This document shows positions 38,584 to 52,296 of a DNA stretch of 64,000 bases, piece by piece. Made by a program: the position numbers and the translations under genes. The notes beneath the pieces are model-generated. The model saw only the letters and a program-made list of their open reading frames with translations, was not told the origin of the DNA and made no database searches. Source of the DNA: Nephromyces sp. MM_2019. Its lineage: Eukaryota; Apicomplexa; Aconoidasida; Nephromycida. Position 1 is the stretch's first letter. Each line of letters opens with the position of its first letter. The stretch is from positions 16,605 to 80,604 of the forward strand of contig JADHZB010001799.1 of assembly GCA_015657535.1 (NCBI GenBank). Direction: 5' to 3'.

Positions 38584-39893
38584 CTATGAGTTAGAAATTC
38601 GACTATTTTTATGTATGATTTTTTCGGAAATGCGCTTCAAAATTTGGAAATGGCTATTAGGATAGATGGAATATTCCTCCTGTAAGATAATAATTTTTTA
38701 AAGAATAACACGAGTTAGAATCATTATTTAATTACCTTCATTGTTGGGCCCTCTGATTTCAACTTCCTGTCCATTTGTATAGAGTCTGCGTTGACAACAC
38801 GATTCTTCGGAGGTAAAGGTTCAGGCAACGCACAGCCTGAATTATGTACTCAAAATAGTGTATAGTTACTTGATATGTGTCAAATAAATAAGTAGTAGTC
38901 CTACCCGAGTCCTTGCAAAGTCTTAGGATTGAACCGTCAAGCTGTGTTCGTGTTTTTACCCTTGTAGGCCTCCTTTGGGTATTTTTAGATAATGAAAAAA
39001 TGTAATTATTGGAATTTTGAAAGCTATGAACTGGTTCATTTAAATTATCGTTCATAAGTTATAGATATTGAGATAGGCAGAAATATAAGTAAAATTAAAC
39101 TATTTATTACTTTAAAACTGGGTCAACCAAGGCTAAGTTTGTTACATGTATCGGTATTTCAACGATAGTTGTTGATGAATCGCTATCTGTTGAAACTCTC
39201 AATCTTTTTCTTTCCTTTTGTAAAAATATATTTAAGTGGAAATTGAAAGATTTTAGATTTGTAGGTATCACTCGTAAAAAAAATTATCAGTATACCAAAT
39301 TACATCCTTGAACTATAGCATTATTGTTCTTTCTGTTAAGTTTGAGGATTATGCCCTGCCTACCTTGATCTTTGCCGAATAATATCTTAATGTATAAAAG
39401 AGGAAATATTAGGTATGTTGAAATAATTTTGAGCCGGCCAATAAACGTCACATACCTCTACAAGGTCCCCTTCTTTTAGGTTCATATAGAAGGACAAGTC
39501 AATACGCTTTGGTTGAAACTGAATATTTCGCATAAAAAATGGGTTTTTAGATTGCTTATGGAGATGTTCAATTGCGCAAGTGATGTGAATCATTATGATT
39601 TTTATCTGTTGTTAAGCGAATTTTTTAAGTTTAGTAAAGTTTATTCATACAGTCAATGATTAAACCAACTAATTCTGAAATATATAAAAGGTGGTTTTAT
39701 ATACGTTTAGTACTAAAAAGAGTCTTGGAGTTTTAAGATAATGTTCAGAGATATAGCATAATACCTTTTCTTTTAACGGGAATGGTATAGAAGGCTCTTT
39801 TGAAGTTTCTAAAAACTTTGGTATCCATGGCGAAGGAGTTACCCTCTTGTTAAGCCTTTGTGCCTTTAGAAAAGGCTTAACAAAGCGGGACAT
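38584..39893 (-). CDS. MRPL24: organellar ribosomal protein uL24 (probably mitochondrial)
   Basis: A large-subunit ribosomal protein with a KOW domain. Seven exons in phase: 39893-39765, then exons starting near 39610, 39391, 39217, 38963, 38841 and 38678, with TAG at 38584. The N-terminus (MSRFVKPFLKAQRLNKR) is basic and hydroxylated, without acids, as in a mitochondrial presequence. The core matches uL24: RIDLSFYMNLKEGDLVE, then FGKDQGRQGIILKLNRKNNN and AIVQGCNL (the KOW motif GKDkGkqGkVlkv...nkvIVeGvNl), IPIHVTNLALVDP (family aPIHvSNVmLvdP), and RPTRVKTRTQLDGSILRLCK with KDSG. The length and tail exceed the bacterial protein, as in mitochondrial forms. An apicoplast location is possible but there is no signal peptide. 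Same strand as CDC45. Confidence 0.9.
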
Positions 39894-41588
39894 TCCTCAG
39901 AGATGATCTCAAGTGAGGTTTGTGAAATTTATTATAGAAATTAAATGATTTTGTTTACTGGTTTCATATCTGCATCCTTGTGTGTTATGTTGGTTGAGCC
40001 CATATATAGAGTAGCTAGGAGGTCGGATATTTAGTAAATTTCAAGAACAACAAAGTTTAAAGTAGCATGAAACAGCTTTTTTGAAATTTAGGCTGTCTGT
40101 TTCATATACTGTGTTTGAAACTTCAGAGCATACACGAAAGGAGTGTGTAATGTAGATGCGTTAACAACTTTGATAATTATTTACTTGCTAGCTGCCTATT
40201 AATTTGAATCATAGCTATTAAGGAACTCTTAGTATACTGGAATTAGCAGATGTTACTATATTAAACGGTTACTACAATCTTTTAATTGCACCAAATTAAT
40301 AATTAAAACCATGATCTAAGCTTTTAATTGTATATTTGCTCGACTTAGATAAAGTAACGTTTGGAATTTAATAAAAAAGCTAATGGGAGTCCACTTATTA
40401 CTCTTACGGATAATATGCAATTGTAAAACTTTTGACTTTTAAAGAGTAATGCTTAGTAGAGAACTTTGAGCTAATGACGGTGATTTTTGTGTTTTTCTCA
40501 TTTAAGTTAGAAAAGTTGCATAACTAGGCTATGTTTGATGAGCATTTCAAAATGTTAAACTTCAAATTCTTTTGTATTTAGTTCTTACCATTGAGCTAAG
40601 CATAAATTTACAAATATCTCATGACAAAATCAATAACAGAATTAATTAAATAAAATAGTATTGATATTAAAATTTGTCGAAATATCACAACCTTTTCGAG
40701 TCTTTGAATTAGAAAACTAATTTTTCTGGAAATTCTATTTTGATGGAATCTAATTTACAATTATTATTTTATATAACGAGTTGACTAATAATAATAATAC
40801 AGCTTAATGAATAAAATAGGTATACTTTTTTAGAAATTAGGTTAGCTGTAAGTTTTAGCATCGTTCGTTATAACACTAATAATGTTATATCTTTGCGGAT
40901 ATAAAACATGATGTAGAGTACAAAGTTAATATTTGTTAGCTTGGTTAAACATCGAGTAATGTGGTATACAAGTCAAAAAAATAGATATAAAACTTTCCGT
41001 GAAGCAATCAAATCCTTTAATTATAAGCAAAGAAAAAACCAGCGACTGAACAACCCGTTTTATATATATTCAATCTTATGTGGAATTAGTTAGAATATAA
41101 AATTAAAGCTTTCACCTAAGCCTGTTATATATTTCTAACGTTATTCTAAAAGAAATGAATATATTCAATTGGAAGCCCGCAAGTAATGGATGCTAGCATA
41201 AAATTAATTTATTTAATTTTTAATGTTTTAATTATTTCTATATAAGAAATATTTAACATTATAAATGAGAGATTTGTTCAAATTCATTGACTATACAACC
41301 CTATCAAATATTTTTAAAATGTTTATCAAACATACTCAAGAGGTTACACTGGCATGCTAAAATAAAAATAATATATATTTACTTAACTTATATTTCCCTT
41401 TTAAGTTGATTCTAAAACAATAAAATTTACACTTTAGATAATCAAAATTCAATGGATTTGTTTTGAACACTTTTGAGAAGCTTTGGAAATCGAATTTTAT
41501 AAATTCCTATGACAATCAGACTAAAATTGATAATGGAAGAGCCTGTATGAGAATGAAGAATTAAGCTTTAAGCCTATTAAGCAGGAAG
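39894..41588. other. divergent intergenic region (uL24m / phosphodiesterase)
   Basis: About 1.7 kb of A+T-rich DNA between two divergent genes. No gene supported. Confidence 0.45.
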
Positions 41589-44500
41589 ATGGAAGCTCAG
41601 AATGAGTATGTTTTAGATATTTTAAAGTCATTTAATTTAATAATAACTGTTCGAATCGTATTTTATTTAAATTAAGCTTCAATAAAGCGATCGAATATAA
41701 AATTTCATATTGCTTTTTGATTAATTCACAAAGTGCTTATATAAAAATAAATTAACTTAGGGATGTGAAGGGTAAGCTCTCAAAAGGGATTTTCAACCAA
41801 CATAAAAACAAAGGATTTAAACGGCAAATTACTTTGGACCTGGCAAGCAACAGAGAGATTAATATTCCATTGAGTGGAATAACTGGTACTGCTTTGGAAT
41901 CAGGATTTAAAAAAAAGCAATATAAAATTCTTATACAATAGAAAAACTATTAAAAGTTTTGGACCTACAATTCAAACAACATGTTCCATAAAACTAAACA
42001 TTAATTTATTAATTTTCTTTTAGGCCACAATGATAAAGAGCCTGACGTGATAAATATTTCAGACTCAATTCCTTCCTACAATATCCCTTATTCTATGTCG
42101 TCATTACAAAGTAGAGAATGGGAAAAGGATGACTACAGTGAATCTACCAGGAGATCTGGCATATTAGAAAAATATGCTCAAAAATATTGTCAAAATGATT
42201 TAGATTTTTATACAACTGAGCTGTTAGGGAAAGATAAAAGTGCTGGTAAGATTTTTTCCGTGAATTTGAGTACTGAACTTATGAAGCTAAATGATCTTGC
42301 TAGAAGATATAACTATTGCTCCGTTTTTTGAGCAGGTAGATATTATGAGTCTGATTCTAGCAACTTTAACATCATAAGCTTACCATTTAACTACTTCCCT
42401 TTGCGCTTCAAACAAGAACAACTGGAAAATGAGTTCAAAGAAAGAATATTAAACATCCAAAAGTTAAGGATTTGGGTATATTGCTTAGTTAATTGCTCCT
42501 TGGCCGTGTTATATTGGGCCTTCATGTCTTTGATTATTGACTTTTGGAAAATTTCGGATAACATTGGTGCTTTATGGATTGTATTTCATATAATGTGGCC
42601 AATTATTATAGTTTTAAAACTTATAATATTTGCTTACCCTCTTTTAAATATCCCTGAAGAGAAGCTTGAGTATTTACTTATAGGAGATATAAGCCTGGTA
42701 ATTATAGATGTTAAGTCAAATAAAGATTTAAAAAGTTTTAAACTCATTACACAGCTAATTAATTTACTAAGGTTTTCATAATCACTTACAGGAAGGAGTA
42801 AAATAGTCAAATTACTCAAAAATTTATGAATTTTAAATAAAATCCTATTGTTTGAGATCTATAAACATTTGAAAACGATTTATATACTAATCAGATAAAT
42901 ATGTCTAAGTTTAGCCTCATTAATTTCTATGAGACCATATTTATATCCTGCTTTCAGTATTTAATTATTGTGTCGGTTTGGTCAGCACTTTTCCTAATTT
43001 ACACTGAAAAATCAATTAACTCAGCTTTAAACGCAAATATTGACAATGACGCACTGCTTCACGCAATTCAAATTGTTAATCTGTTGTTGTTAGCATCATT
43101 CTTTTCTAATATTTTACTTGTTGACATGATAACTCTTTTAAGGTAAGAAAAAGCGCATTGCAACAGTGGTGAAATAAATGTACTCATAAATTTTTTCTAG
43201 ATTTACTTAGAATTTTTTGATGAAGTACTTAAATCTTAAAACATAAAAACACTCACTTTCATATAGAACCCGCCTGACACTAGTGCTACATATCTTCGTG
43301 CCGATAATCTGTTGCGTTCCATATGTTTCCGGAGCAATTTATTCCTATAAACTTGTAAACTATGGCGAAGTGTAAGTGAATTAAAACTTAGAAACTATAG
43401 TTTCCTAGCAAGATAAAATTTAAATGCACTTTTTTAGCTAAAATTCATTGAAAAAGGTAAATTGTTTTTCTATCAGAATTCTAACAATAATCACACTTAT
43501 TTCAAGCACAATCTTGTGCTATCTTGGCCGATATTCTTCAGAATTTTCTCAAAGAATGATGTTTTGCGCTTGGAAAGTAAGTCTTCAATAATATAAATAT
43601 CTTAAAACTTGATTGTCAATTTGTAAATAAAAGCAAAAAATCTCAACCTATTTGGTTATTTTGACTATAAAATAATTACCATCCAAAACTTTAAATCAGT
43701 CTACAAAGCGCAAATTAAGGAATATGGAAAAGAATTTGAGCGAAAAGAAAAAGAAGATAGTTGGTACAGTTGTTGAGGATATAATAAATATAGCAGAGCA
43801 ATCTCAAGCAATAATTTCTGACTTAAAATCACCTTTGAAAAATACTGAAGCATCCTATAGTAAAGATAAACTTGAGAATCTTCAAAGTCTACTAAATAGG
43901 TGATATAATAATTATATTAAAAGTATTTTTAACCAGTTTATGCTAGGAATCAGATTCAAATCAGAAAATTTTGAACACAGCATATATTTTAGCCAAAAAT
44001 AAATGCTAAGAAATTAAAAAGCTAGAGCTTTGATACACTAGCGATCTAAACTATCCTTTTAGTTCCAAATTTCATGCCAAGTTGTGTTCAAAAATATTGC
44101 CAAATTTAACAATTCATATTTTTACCACTATTTCCAGTTTGATCACTTCATTGACCCAAACTAATAATCTCTATTCAATTCGGATGGATCATTTTAACCT
44201 TCAAAGTGTTAGTCTTGTGTCCTGCTTCAGCTTTAAGTTTAAATATATAGCTGATAATTTATAAAAAGTTAATCTGAATGAATTAAAATTTAAAAAATAA
44301 ACCAGTTAGTATAAAGCAATAACTTAGTAGCAAATAAGTTGTGACCCAATGATTATGAGACAAATGAGCTAGAAAATTCAGAAAAAACTGTTTATGGGGC
44401 TTTGTAAAATGTCACTGTCAAAATAATAAGCTTCATGATTCGATATAATTGAGAATCTAGTGACATTAAGTTCTTTGTTAGCACCGATTTGGCCTATATA

Positions 44501-47161
44501 GATTTTCTTAGTTCCTATACTATTTATTTAAAACACCAACTAAACTTAAATAAATGATAATTTAATGAACCTTTGCTTGACAGGATTTACAAAGGCAATT
44601 TGTTAGACTCTATGCAAACGATGATCTTTCGATTGAAATGGTTGAGGAAACATTAAAAGCCTCCTTTTCATCAGCTTCAATAGCTAACAAAGGCAATAAT
44701 AATACATCCAAATATAGGTCGAATCAACGATCAGACACTACTTCAGCTTTTATTTCTCAAATGTCACTAACAACCAATCAAATAGCTAAACACAGCTTAT
44801 CTAAGACAAAATTTCCTAATGTAATCGATTAAATTTTGATATTTTAAAACACTAAAATGCACAATTTAAATTGTTTTTGCAGGTGGAAATTAATAACCAA
44901 GTTGGGGTTGTATGGAATTTTGATCTTTTAGGCTATCATAAATTGAACAAAGATGTTTTGGTTAGAGTTGGCTATACCCTTTTGACTGAAGTAGTCTCAC
45001 AATGGGATTGCTTTAAAGACACTCTTGTGAATTTCTTGACTACTGTGGAAAGCAAATATATAGATAATCCCTATCATAACAATGTTCACGCTAGCATGGT
45101 AAAGCTGAGGTTAATGTTTTGTTATTTTAGTTGAATATAACTCCCAATATAAAATGCTCACAGGTTGGGCATTCCGTAATTTGTATGGCTAAAATGTTGA
45201 AAATGCTTAAACCGTAAGATCTATAATAAATAAAAGAAAAACAATAAAATTAACAATCAAGGCTTTTTAATTTTTATACAGTATGACTCCTTACGAGCAT
45301 AGCTCATTAGTTGTTGCGGCGCTTTGTCACGATATTGGACACCCCGGTCGAACTAATCTATTTTTTCAAAATTGTCTAGATTCTATAGCAATAGTTTATA
45401 ATGACGTTTCTGTATTGGAGAATTTCCATGCATCTCTAACTTTTCGTATACTAGAATGGTAACACTACAAAAGTATAAATTAATGAATTTTCAATTTTCA
45501 CTAGTAATTAAGCAGTGTAATAAGCCAACTTATTTTATTCAAAGTTATGCTAAATAATCATTTTTTAAACGATCCTTATAATATGCGCTATAATTTATCT
45601 CTACAGCGAGGAGAACAACATCTATAGCTTTTTAAACATAGAAGTTAGTTGTTAGATATTCTATGATTTTCAATATAAATTGAGTCTTGAAAATACCTTA
45701 AACAATGCTAAATTTTTTTGTTCAAATAGGAATTTAGGATTGTGCGAAGATCGATAATAGAGTTGATTCTTGCGACTGATATGCGTGGCCATTTTGAAAA
45801 TATTTCAAGATTTAGAGTGAGTAAATTGTTGTGCAATTTTATAAATTCATAGCAATGTCTAGAATATGACCAAAACTATCCGAAAATTGAAATAACTACA
45901 TTTTAATCTTTTTACCCTATACTCAAAAATATACAACTTTGAAAATAATAATGACTCTAATCGTTGAATTTTTCGGGCATATTACTCAGGTAAGGAAAAA
46001 CTCACCAGAGTTCGATTTCATGAGAAACTATGACGATCGTTTGATAGTTGGCAAAATTCTTATGAAATCAGCTGATCTGAGTCATTCTGCTGTTGAGTGG
46101 GAACAACACTTTCAGTGGGCTTGCCTTGTTGTGGAAGAATTCTATAATCAAGTGAGTTTATCATCTAGTAATCAAACAATTGTCAACTTATAATGTACTA
46201 TATCATAAGTATTAAGCATAAAAAAACTAGTTGTCAAGTACAAGTAAAATTTAATTTAGATATACAATTTTAGTTATTTATTAAGCAAGTAAAAAAAGAT
46301 CTCGACTGCGGGCTTCTCACGATGTTATCTATAAAACAAATAAATAATTCAACATTATCTAAGTTTATTCGTAAATTGTACTTATTTTTTTCTGGGACAT
46401 TTCTTATAAAATTTCAATTGTCAAGTACTAATTTAAATCATTACTTAATTATTGTTAAAAAGGGAGATGAAGAACAATTTTTAAACATTCGCATTTCTCC
46501 ACTTTGTGACCGATCAAAGAACCCAGAGTTAGCACTCTCGCAACAAGGCTTTTTGGAATTTGTAGTAATGCCACTACTAAAAGAGTTGGCCGATATTGAT
46601 TCTTCAGGAGAGATTGAGTAAGTTTAAATTTTTCAAAATTAATGTTAAATATAAGAAACTTATTCACTGAAAATGAGTGTAATCTCAATTATTGCAATGT
46701 ACTATTTGGTTTTTAATAATCAAGTACAACAAAAAACTTTGTAAAAATTGTAAAGTTTAGTAGTCTTCATAAAATTTATTAAATTTCAAAGATCAAACAT
46801 TCTAGAATCCAGGCTTATATGTTAAATATAACAATTTGATAACAGGAATAAATTAATAAAGAATGTCGAACACAACCAAGAGGAGTGGAAAAAGTTAGAT
46901 GATAATAAAAAGGAGATAAAAATACCGAAAAAGATCACCAATCAAACTGATCGCACTTCCATTGATTACCTAAAAATCTTTAACTTAGACCCTATGATTG
47001 AAGCTGAGATAAAGAGAAATGAGATTACAAAAATTCCCACATTCCAAATATACAGCAGTAACCTTAGAAATTTCAATAAAAATGTTGAGGAGTCTTGTTC
47101 TAGTTCACCAATAAGTCTAAACAGTACCACAAATTTCAATGGGAAAGAAAATTTTGAATAA
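41589..47161 (+). CDS. six-span membrane 3',5'-cyclic nucleotide phosphodiesterase
   Basis: Hydrolyses cAMP and/or cGMP, setting the cyclic-nucleotide signals that control egress, motility and sexual development in apicomplexans. Eighteen exons (41589-41605, 41761-41885, 42024-42245, 42336-42697, 42895-43142, 43267-43371, 43477-43576, 43700-43899, 44138-44207, 44584-44820, 44883-45098, 45164-45213, 45282-45458, 45607-45643, 45730-45816, 45990-46151, 46463-46617, 46846-47161) keep phase throughout and give 961 residues. Six hydrophobic spans lie in exons 4-7, then a coiled linker, then the class I PDE domain: PYHNNVHASMVGHSV (HNxxHA), LCHDIGHPGRTN (HD and HPGxxN metal ligands), YNDVSVLENFHAS, LATDMRGHFE, KILMKSADLSHSA (metal Asp) and LALSQQGFLEFVVMPL (invariant Gln for the purine). 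The usual LENHH is LENFH. The tail after the domain is about 110 residues, charged. The exon 4 donor (CTG|GTAATT) was chosen by phase. Confidence 0.93.
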
Positions 47162-47619
47162 TTTCCAATTAAAATCCATAATAAAATTTGAATCAGCATT
47201 TTTCTTGATAAACTTATTTAAAATTATTTTAAGCAAATTTCTAGCGGTTTGAGTATATTCTAAGCTTTTTTGTTTAAGTATGTAACTAATTAAAAATTTG
47301 ATAGAGAAGGTAAAAGTCTATATATCTATTTTTTGTAAAATCTTGATGGAAATAACTTTTTGTACACAATAGAATAATTTATAAAAGAAATTTCGGATCA
47401 AAGAACTTAATAAAAACTAATTATATTTGCTAAGTAGATATTACATCAAACATTTGTTTACTATGTACAAAGTTAAAGCCTAATTAAGATTTTTTTTAAT
47501 ATATATTGTCAGATTAGTCATTTAAAATAATTTTACATAGATATCAATTTAAAAGATAATAAAAATGTTACAAATTTTAATTATTAAAGGGTAGGGCTGT
47601 GTTAATCCTTAGTTATCAA
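47162..47619. other. convergent 3' intergenic region
   Basis: A 458-bp A+T-rich spacer between two gene ends pointing at each other. Nothing else seen. Confidence 0.6.
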
Positions 47620-50311
47620 TTACATTTTAGAAAAACTCTGATAATTAATAATGGCGACACCATTACTAATACATACTTTACTGCTATTCATGTTAGTAGT
47701 TTTGAAGTAGATAGTATTGCTATTCATTTTCCACATTTCAGTAGATATTGTGTCTCCAGGTGTCACAGTGCTACTAAATCTAGCAGATATTTCCTTAACA
47801 GCTTCTGGTTTATTATTGCATGCTAGTTTAACTATACCTGTAGAAAAAAAAGTATAAGCAATAATGCTATTAAATTGTATAGCCATTGTATTTAAGAAGA
47901 AGCAGTTAACTAATTGGTTTTAAGCTTAAAAGAGTAGCAAAAAAAGAAAGTTGGAATATTGTAAGATTCATATCTTTATCAAATCTTTATGTATAAAATT
48001 ATAACTGAATTATAAATCTTAGGTAGATTTTAACAGTCATAATGATACTAAAGCAATAGTTTTATGCAATGTGAAAATTCAAATTGTCATAAATACTTTG
48101 TGTATAATGTAGTAAATTCAATACCAATCCTAATATAAATTTACCATGAATTGCAATTCCATAAAAGCACAACCCATGTAAAATTGGGCGAGTAAAACCA
48201 CCCATAGCAGCCATGTTGGGATCTACATGAAGTGGATTATAATCACCTGAAAGGCGATATATAAGTGCCTGGTCAGAAGTGGTTAACTTTGTATAAGTGA
48301 AGTCTGCAGGGCGATTTGGAAATTTTATATTTTCTTGGTTGGATGATTTGGTTCCACCAAAACCTCCTACAAAGTTTTTTAAAGTGTTTTAGTCATATCA
48401 AGAATGGAAAGATTAAAGATCAGCAACGACTCAATGTTATTAAAATGATGTAAGTGTGTTTTAGATTAATTAACATTAAGATAAAGGCAATGGGCTTTAT
48501 AAAAATTTTGGATAAAAATAAATATGAACGAAGACGCATAGTGAATTTCTATGATAAATCCTGTCATATATTCAGAATAAGGTATTTATAATTCAAATCT
48601 ATATTATAGGTTTCATATATTAATCTACCTATTCCTCGAATAAAGAGAGACGTTTGATTGTTGCAAATCGGTGAGTGATCTTCGGCATCATATGTTGCTA
48701 TTTCAAGGACTACAAGGGCTCCAGACTTTTTATCGCTTACACTTTTAATAAAAGCAGTTTGTTCAACAGTTGCATTTGCAGGAAGAGGTTTATGTATTGT
48801 GATTTTCTGTTCACCATGCAATAATCTCATTACATTGAACTCAGGCATACCTAGTGAGGGTTGGGAACAAAATTAATGAAAATGGTAGAAACCAAATTGT
48901 TGTTAGTTATAGGTATTAATATCGAAATAAGGAAATTTTATCATTAAATCCATTTTATTTATAAATGTTTATCAAGCAGTGAAATTCTTATATTAATATT
49001 GTTTAATCAATTAGTTTTGATATTAAAATTCAATTCTAGTTTAAATTGGTTTAAAGGCATACTAAATAAGTTGCAAAGTATAAGTCTCAAGTAATAAAAA
49101 AATTAACAAATTAATTATCAATAATATACCAGGACAATCTTCTAAACTCATAAAATTTGTAAAGAGATCAGGTATGACAGTGGCATATCCAGGTAAAACT
49201 GAGAAGTCTTCAGAATTCTCATAGGTATACTTTAAGTCTTCAGGGTCGGTTGAGTCCTATTGATTTCATATTAATATATAAGATATGTGAACGTTTATAT
49301 AGATTAATGTTTTTAAAATAATAGAATCGAAGAGGATCTGGGTAATACTTGCAATTTCGATATAAAAGTTGTAAAAACCAAATCAAAAAAAATGAAAAAA
49401 GTAAAAAATTCTAAATTATTAAAAGTAATTCTTTCAAATTTAAATCTGGACATCATCTAAAAGTGAGTTAAAAATTTCAGAATTATGTATTAGCTATCAG
49501 TAAAGGTTCAGAATTTGAGCTATAGTTTGAGCTATATAAGCTTTAACGAGATTATCAACAGGAAAATTAGATTCCATTAAACTCTTCAAATATGAATGTT
49601 AAAAAGCAAATAATTATCAAATGAAATTGTTACTGATGCTCGGATATGGAGTTTGAGGGTTACACTTAAGAAAATACTTAGAATAGCTATTTATTTAATG
49701 TCATGGCTCTTAATACTTAGTAGGATGAGCGGAAAAGAAAGTTAAGTTCTGTATTATTGAAATAATTATAAATTAATTCCAATAATTTAGCTTATTAGAG
49801 AAAAACTATCAAGCTTAGTGAATTAAATCAGTTTATTGGTTCAAGTTGACACAAGTTTCAACAAATAATAAAATTAAAACATTATCAAATAACTTGAGAA
49901 CAAGTAATATGTAAAAACTGATGGATATATAGACAAATTATAGTTCATATAAACAACATAAGAGTAAATATTGTTAGCAAGTTAACTGACTGATAATTTG
50001 AAAATATTTAAATTCATATCTTAGGGTAGCTCTTTTGTGAAATGTGATATACCAAATTATTTCATGTACTTATTCCCAAATCATCAATTACATATTTCTC
50101 GAGCAGATTTGGTGAGTGACCCTTAAGATATAGTATGAATGAGAATATAATGGTCCTAATCTCTCTCATTTATCTATCCTATAATATTTACCTGAGAGGC
50201 GCCAACGCCCAGAGCATATAAAATAGTGTCCTTGAAACTGTAGCTTTTGGTTCCTTTTGACAAGACATACCCTTCACATAAAGATGGGATGACTTGTGAG
50301 GGTTTGTGCAT
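47620..50311 (-). CDS. MaoC-type (R)-specific enoyl-CoA hydratase 2, probably peroxisomal
   Basis: Adds water to trans-2-enoyl-CoA to form (3R)-hydroxyacyl-CoA, the hydratase step of peroxisomal beta-oxidation by multifunctional enzyme type 2. Five exons in phase (50311-50192, 49256-49130, 48850-48629, 48366-48145, 47837-47620) give 302 residues, the size of the hydratase unit alone with no dehydrogenase or SCP2 domain. Hot-dog landmarks: FKDTILYALGVGASQ near the start, YTYENSEDFSVLPGYATVIP, LLHGEQKITIHKPLPA, the hydratase-2 motif YRLSGDYNPLHVDPNMAA with catalytic Asp and His, and GGFTRPILHGLCFYGIA. The last three residues are SKM after a short FSKM end, a permissible variant of the peroxisomal targeting signal PTS1 (SKL type). 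Convergent with the phosphodiesterase and divergent from SDHAF4. Confidence 0.95.
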
Positions 50312-52296
50312 TATGTATTCAATCGAGGAGTGGAAAATAAATCTATACGATTTTATATTTTTGTTTATGATCTAAGATTTCGGTATTATATAAATCTGAT
50401 ATGACGTTACGTGTTCTGTCTGCAATCATTTTTACCAATATCTAGATATGTTAAGCCATGTTAAAAAATTAAAATTTCAGGCACTAAAATTTATGCTAAT
50501 AGAATTAATTTTAATTATATTAGATAACAGCCGCTTTTTGAAATGTAGATTCATTGTTAATTTAACCACAGACCTCTTGTCACCTTTGGTAATTCATATG
50601 AAATAAATATACGTAACCCGAGCTGCAAGATTGTTCGTAATACAAAACTGTAAAGATAGCTAACAGTTTGCCAATGTGTATCATAAAATGTCATTAATTT
50701 ATTGCTTTAGATTTACCATTATAATGCTTAAATATTATTCTTTTTAGGGTGACATTATTACCATTTTTTAAACGAGTTATTATATTTTAGGCTTACCTTT
50801 ACAATTTTTAAATATTTAGTAAAAAAATTGAGCATTTAAAAATTTTAAATACACCTAAAATCGCATGTGATATCTACATTGAATATATTGAAAGAGCATA
50901 CATAATATACACAACAAAACATCAAATACTACAGAAACATTAAACATAATATAAATATAAATTCATTACTCACTCAATATTTTTTGAAATCTTCCGAAGC
51001 ACAATATATCTAGAATTTTCCTACGTCAGATACACACTATTTATAAGTCAGAATTATAATACACACTACTAGCTTCCTTCATCAATTGTTCATAATATAA
51101 CTTATGAATCTAGGAATTATCTATGCAACTGTGACATCTGTTAGACCTAAGCACTTGTATGCTCAGAGAATAGCTCGGAAATTAGTCAGATTGCTTAATT
51201 TCGAAACACAATTGTATATAACAACCTAATTATGTTGAAAATAAATATAAGAAAATTTTCACTGACATATATATTCTCTTTTTTGTTTATATATTTGCTC
51301 TAATTGCATAAAATAGTGTTTACTGCTCTAATTTATATAGACGGAAATTGTTAGTATTTACTTCTTATTATTTGAACTTATAAGCAATTAATTATATAAA
51401 CTCGTTGTAACCAAGTCTAGATCCCTCTTATATTAGCTTAAGAGCTATTTACTCAGCTTATCTTTTAACTGTAACATTACATTCATTTACTCATCATATG
51501 AATACTTTGCTCTAGCACTACTAAAATCATAAAATAATTATCTCTTAATTTTATTCAATTTTGTTTTATGGTTTCATTTTTAAAACATTAATATGCATTT
51601 TCAATACTGGGTCTTATTGTTTTTAATCCAATTTGCTTACTTTTAATTTTATTATTCATATATCAATACGTATAAACAAAGCCTCATGAAAGAGAATTCG
51701 AATCGAAATGATTATATCATCCTTCTGGTTTATCTAATTTTGAAAAATATACATGCGAAACTCGTCAAAACTTTTTAATTTAATTACACATTGATACTTT
51801 TCATTAGAATTCCCACCCTTATATTAATAACTAGGGCTCCATACAATTCGAAAACTGAAAACATTTAAAATGCTTATCTTTTGTCTTGAGCAAATATCAT
51901 ACCAAGATCCTATGAAATTTTTTTAAAACAAAACCAAAAATAAAATTTAACAATTGTACATTAGAAAGCGAGACAAACTTGTGATCCAAGAGAAATATCC
52001 TCATATAAACTTAAAATTTATTATATTTAAATAGTTTGAGAGAGCAAACCTTCCTTTGCTTATTCTAAACCCCAAAATTCAATTTCTAATGAGCTTCACT
52101 GAACCCTAATTACTGAGCTAAGGCCTTTTTAATCCGTTAAACTTACATACCAAAACTTTCATTGAACAGAATAAGTTTTATAGGAGTCAAATCAATAGAA
52201 GTTCTTCGAAGCAACGCATTATTTATTCTATTCAGACATAAAAAACCTCTAAAATAAGCAAATTGTAATTAGTTTAAGATCCATAAGCAACTAAAG
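50312..52296. other. divergent intergenic region (hydratase / SDHAF4)
   Basis: Two kilobases, A+T-rich; presumably the promoters of both genes. No frame of interest seen. Confidence 0.5.

Noticed and set aside
42246..42335. In-frame TGA inside the phosphodiesterase N-terminal region, suggesting a broken gene
   Set aside because: A GTAAGA donor and an AG acceptor remove it as a 90-nt intron and keep phase; the gene looks intact.
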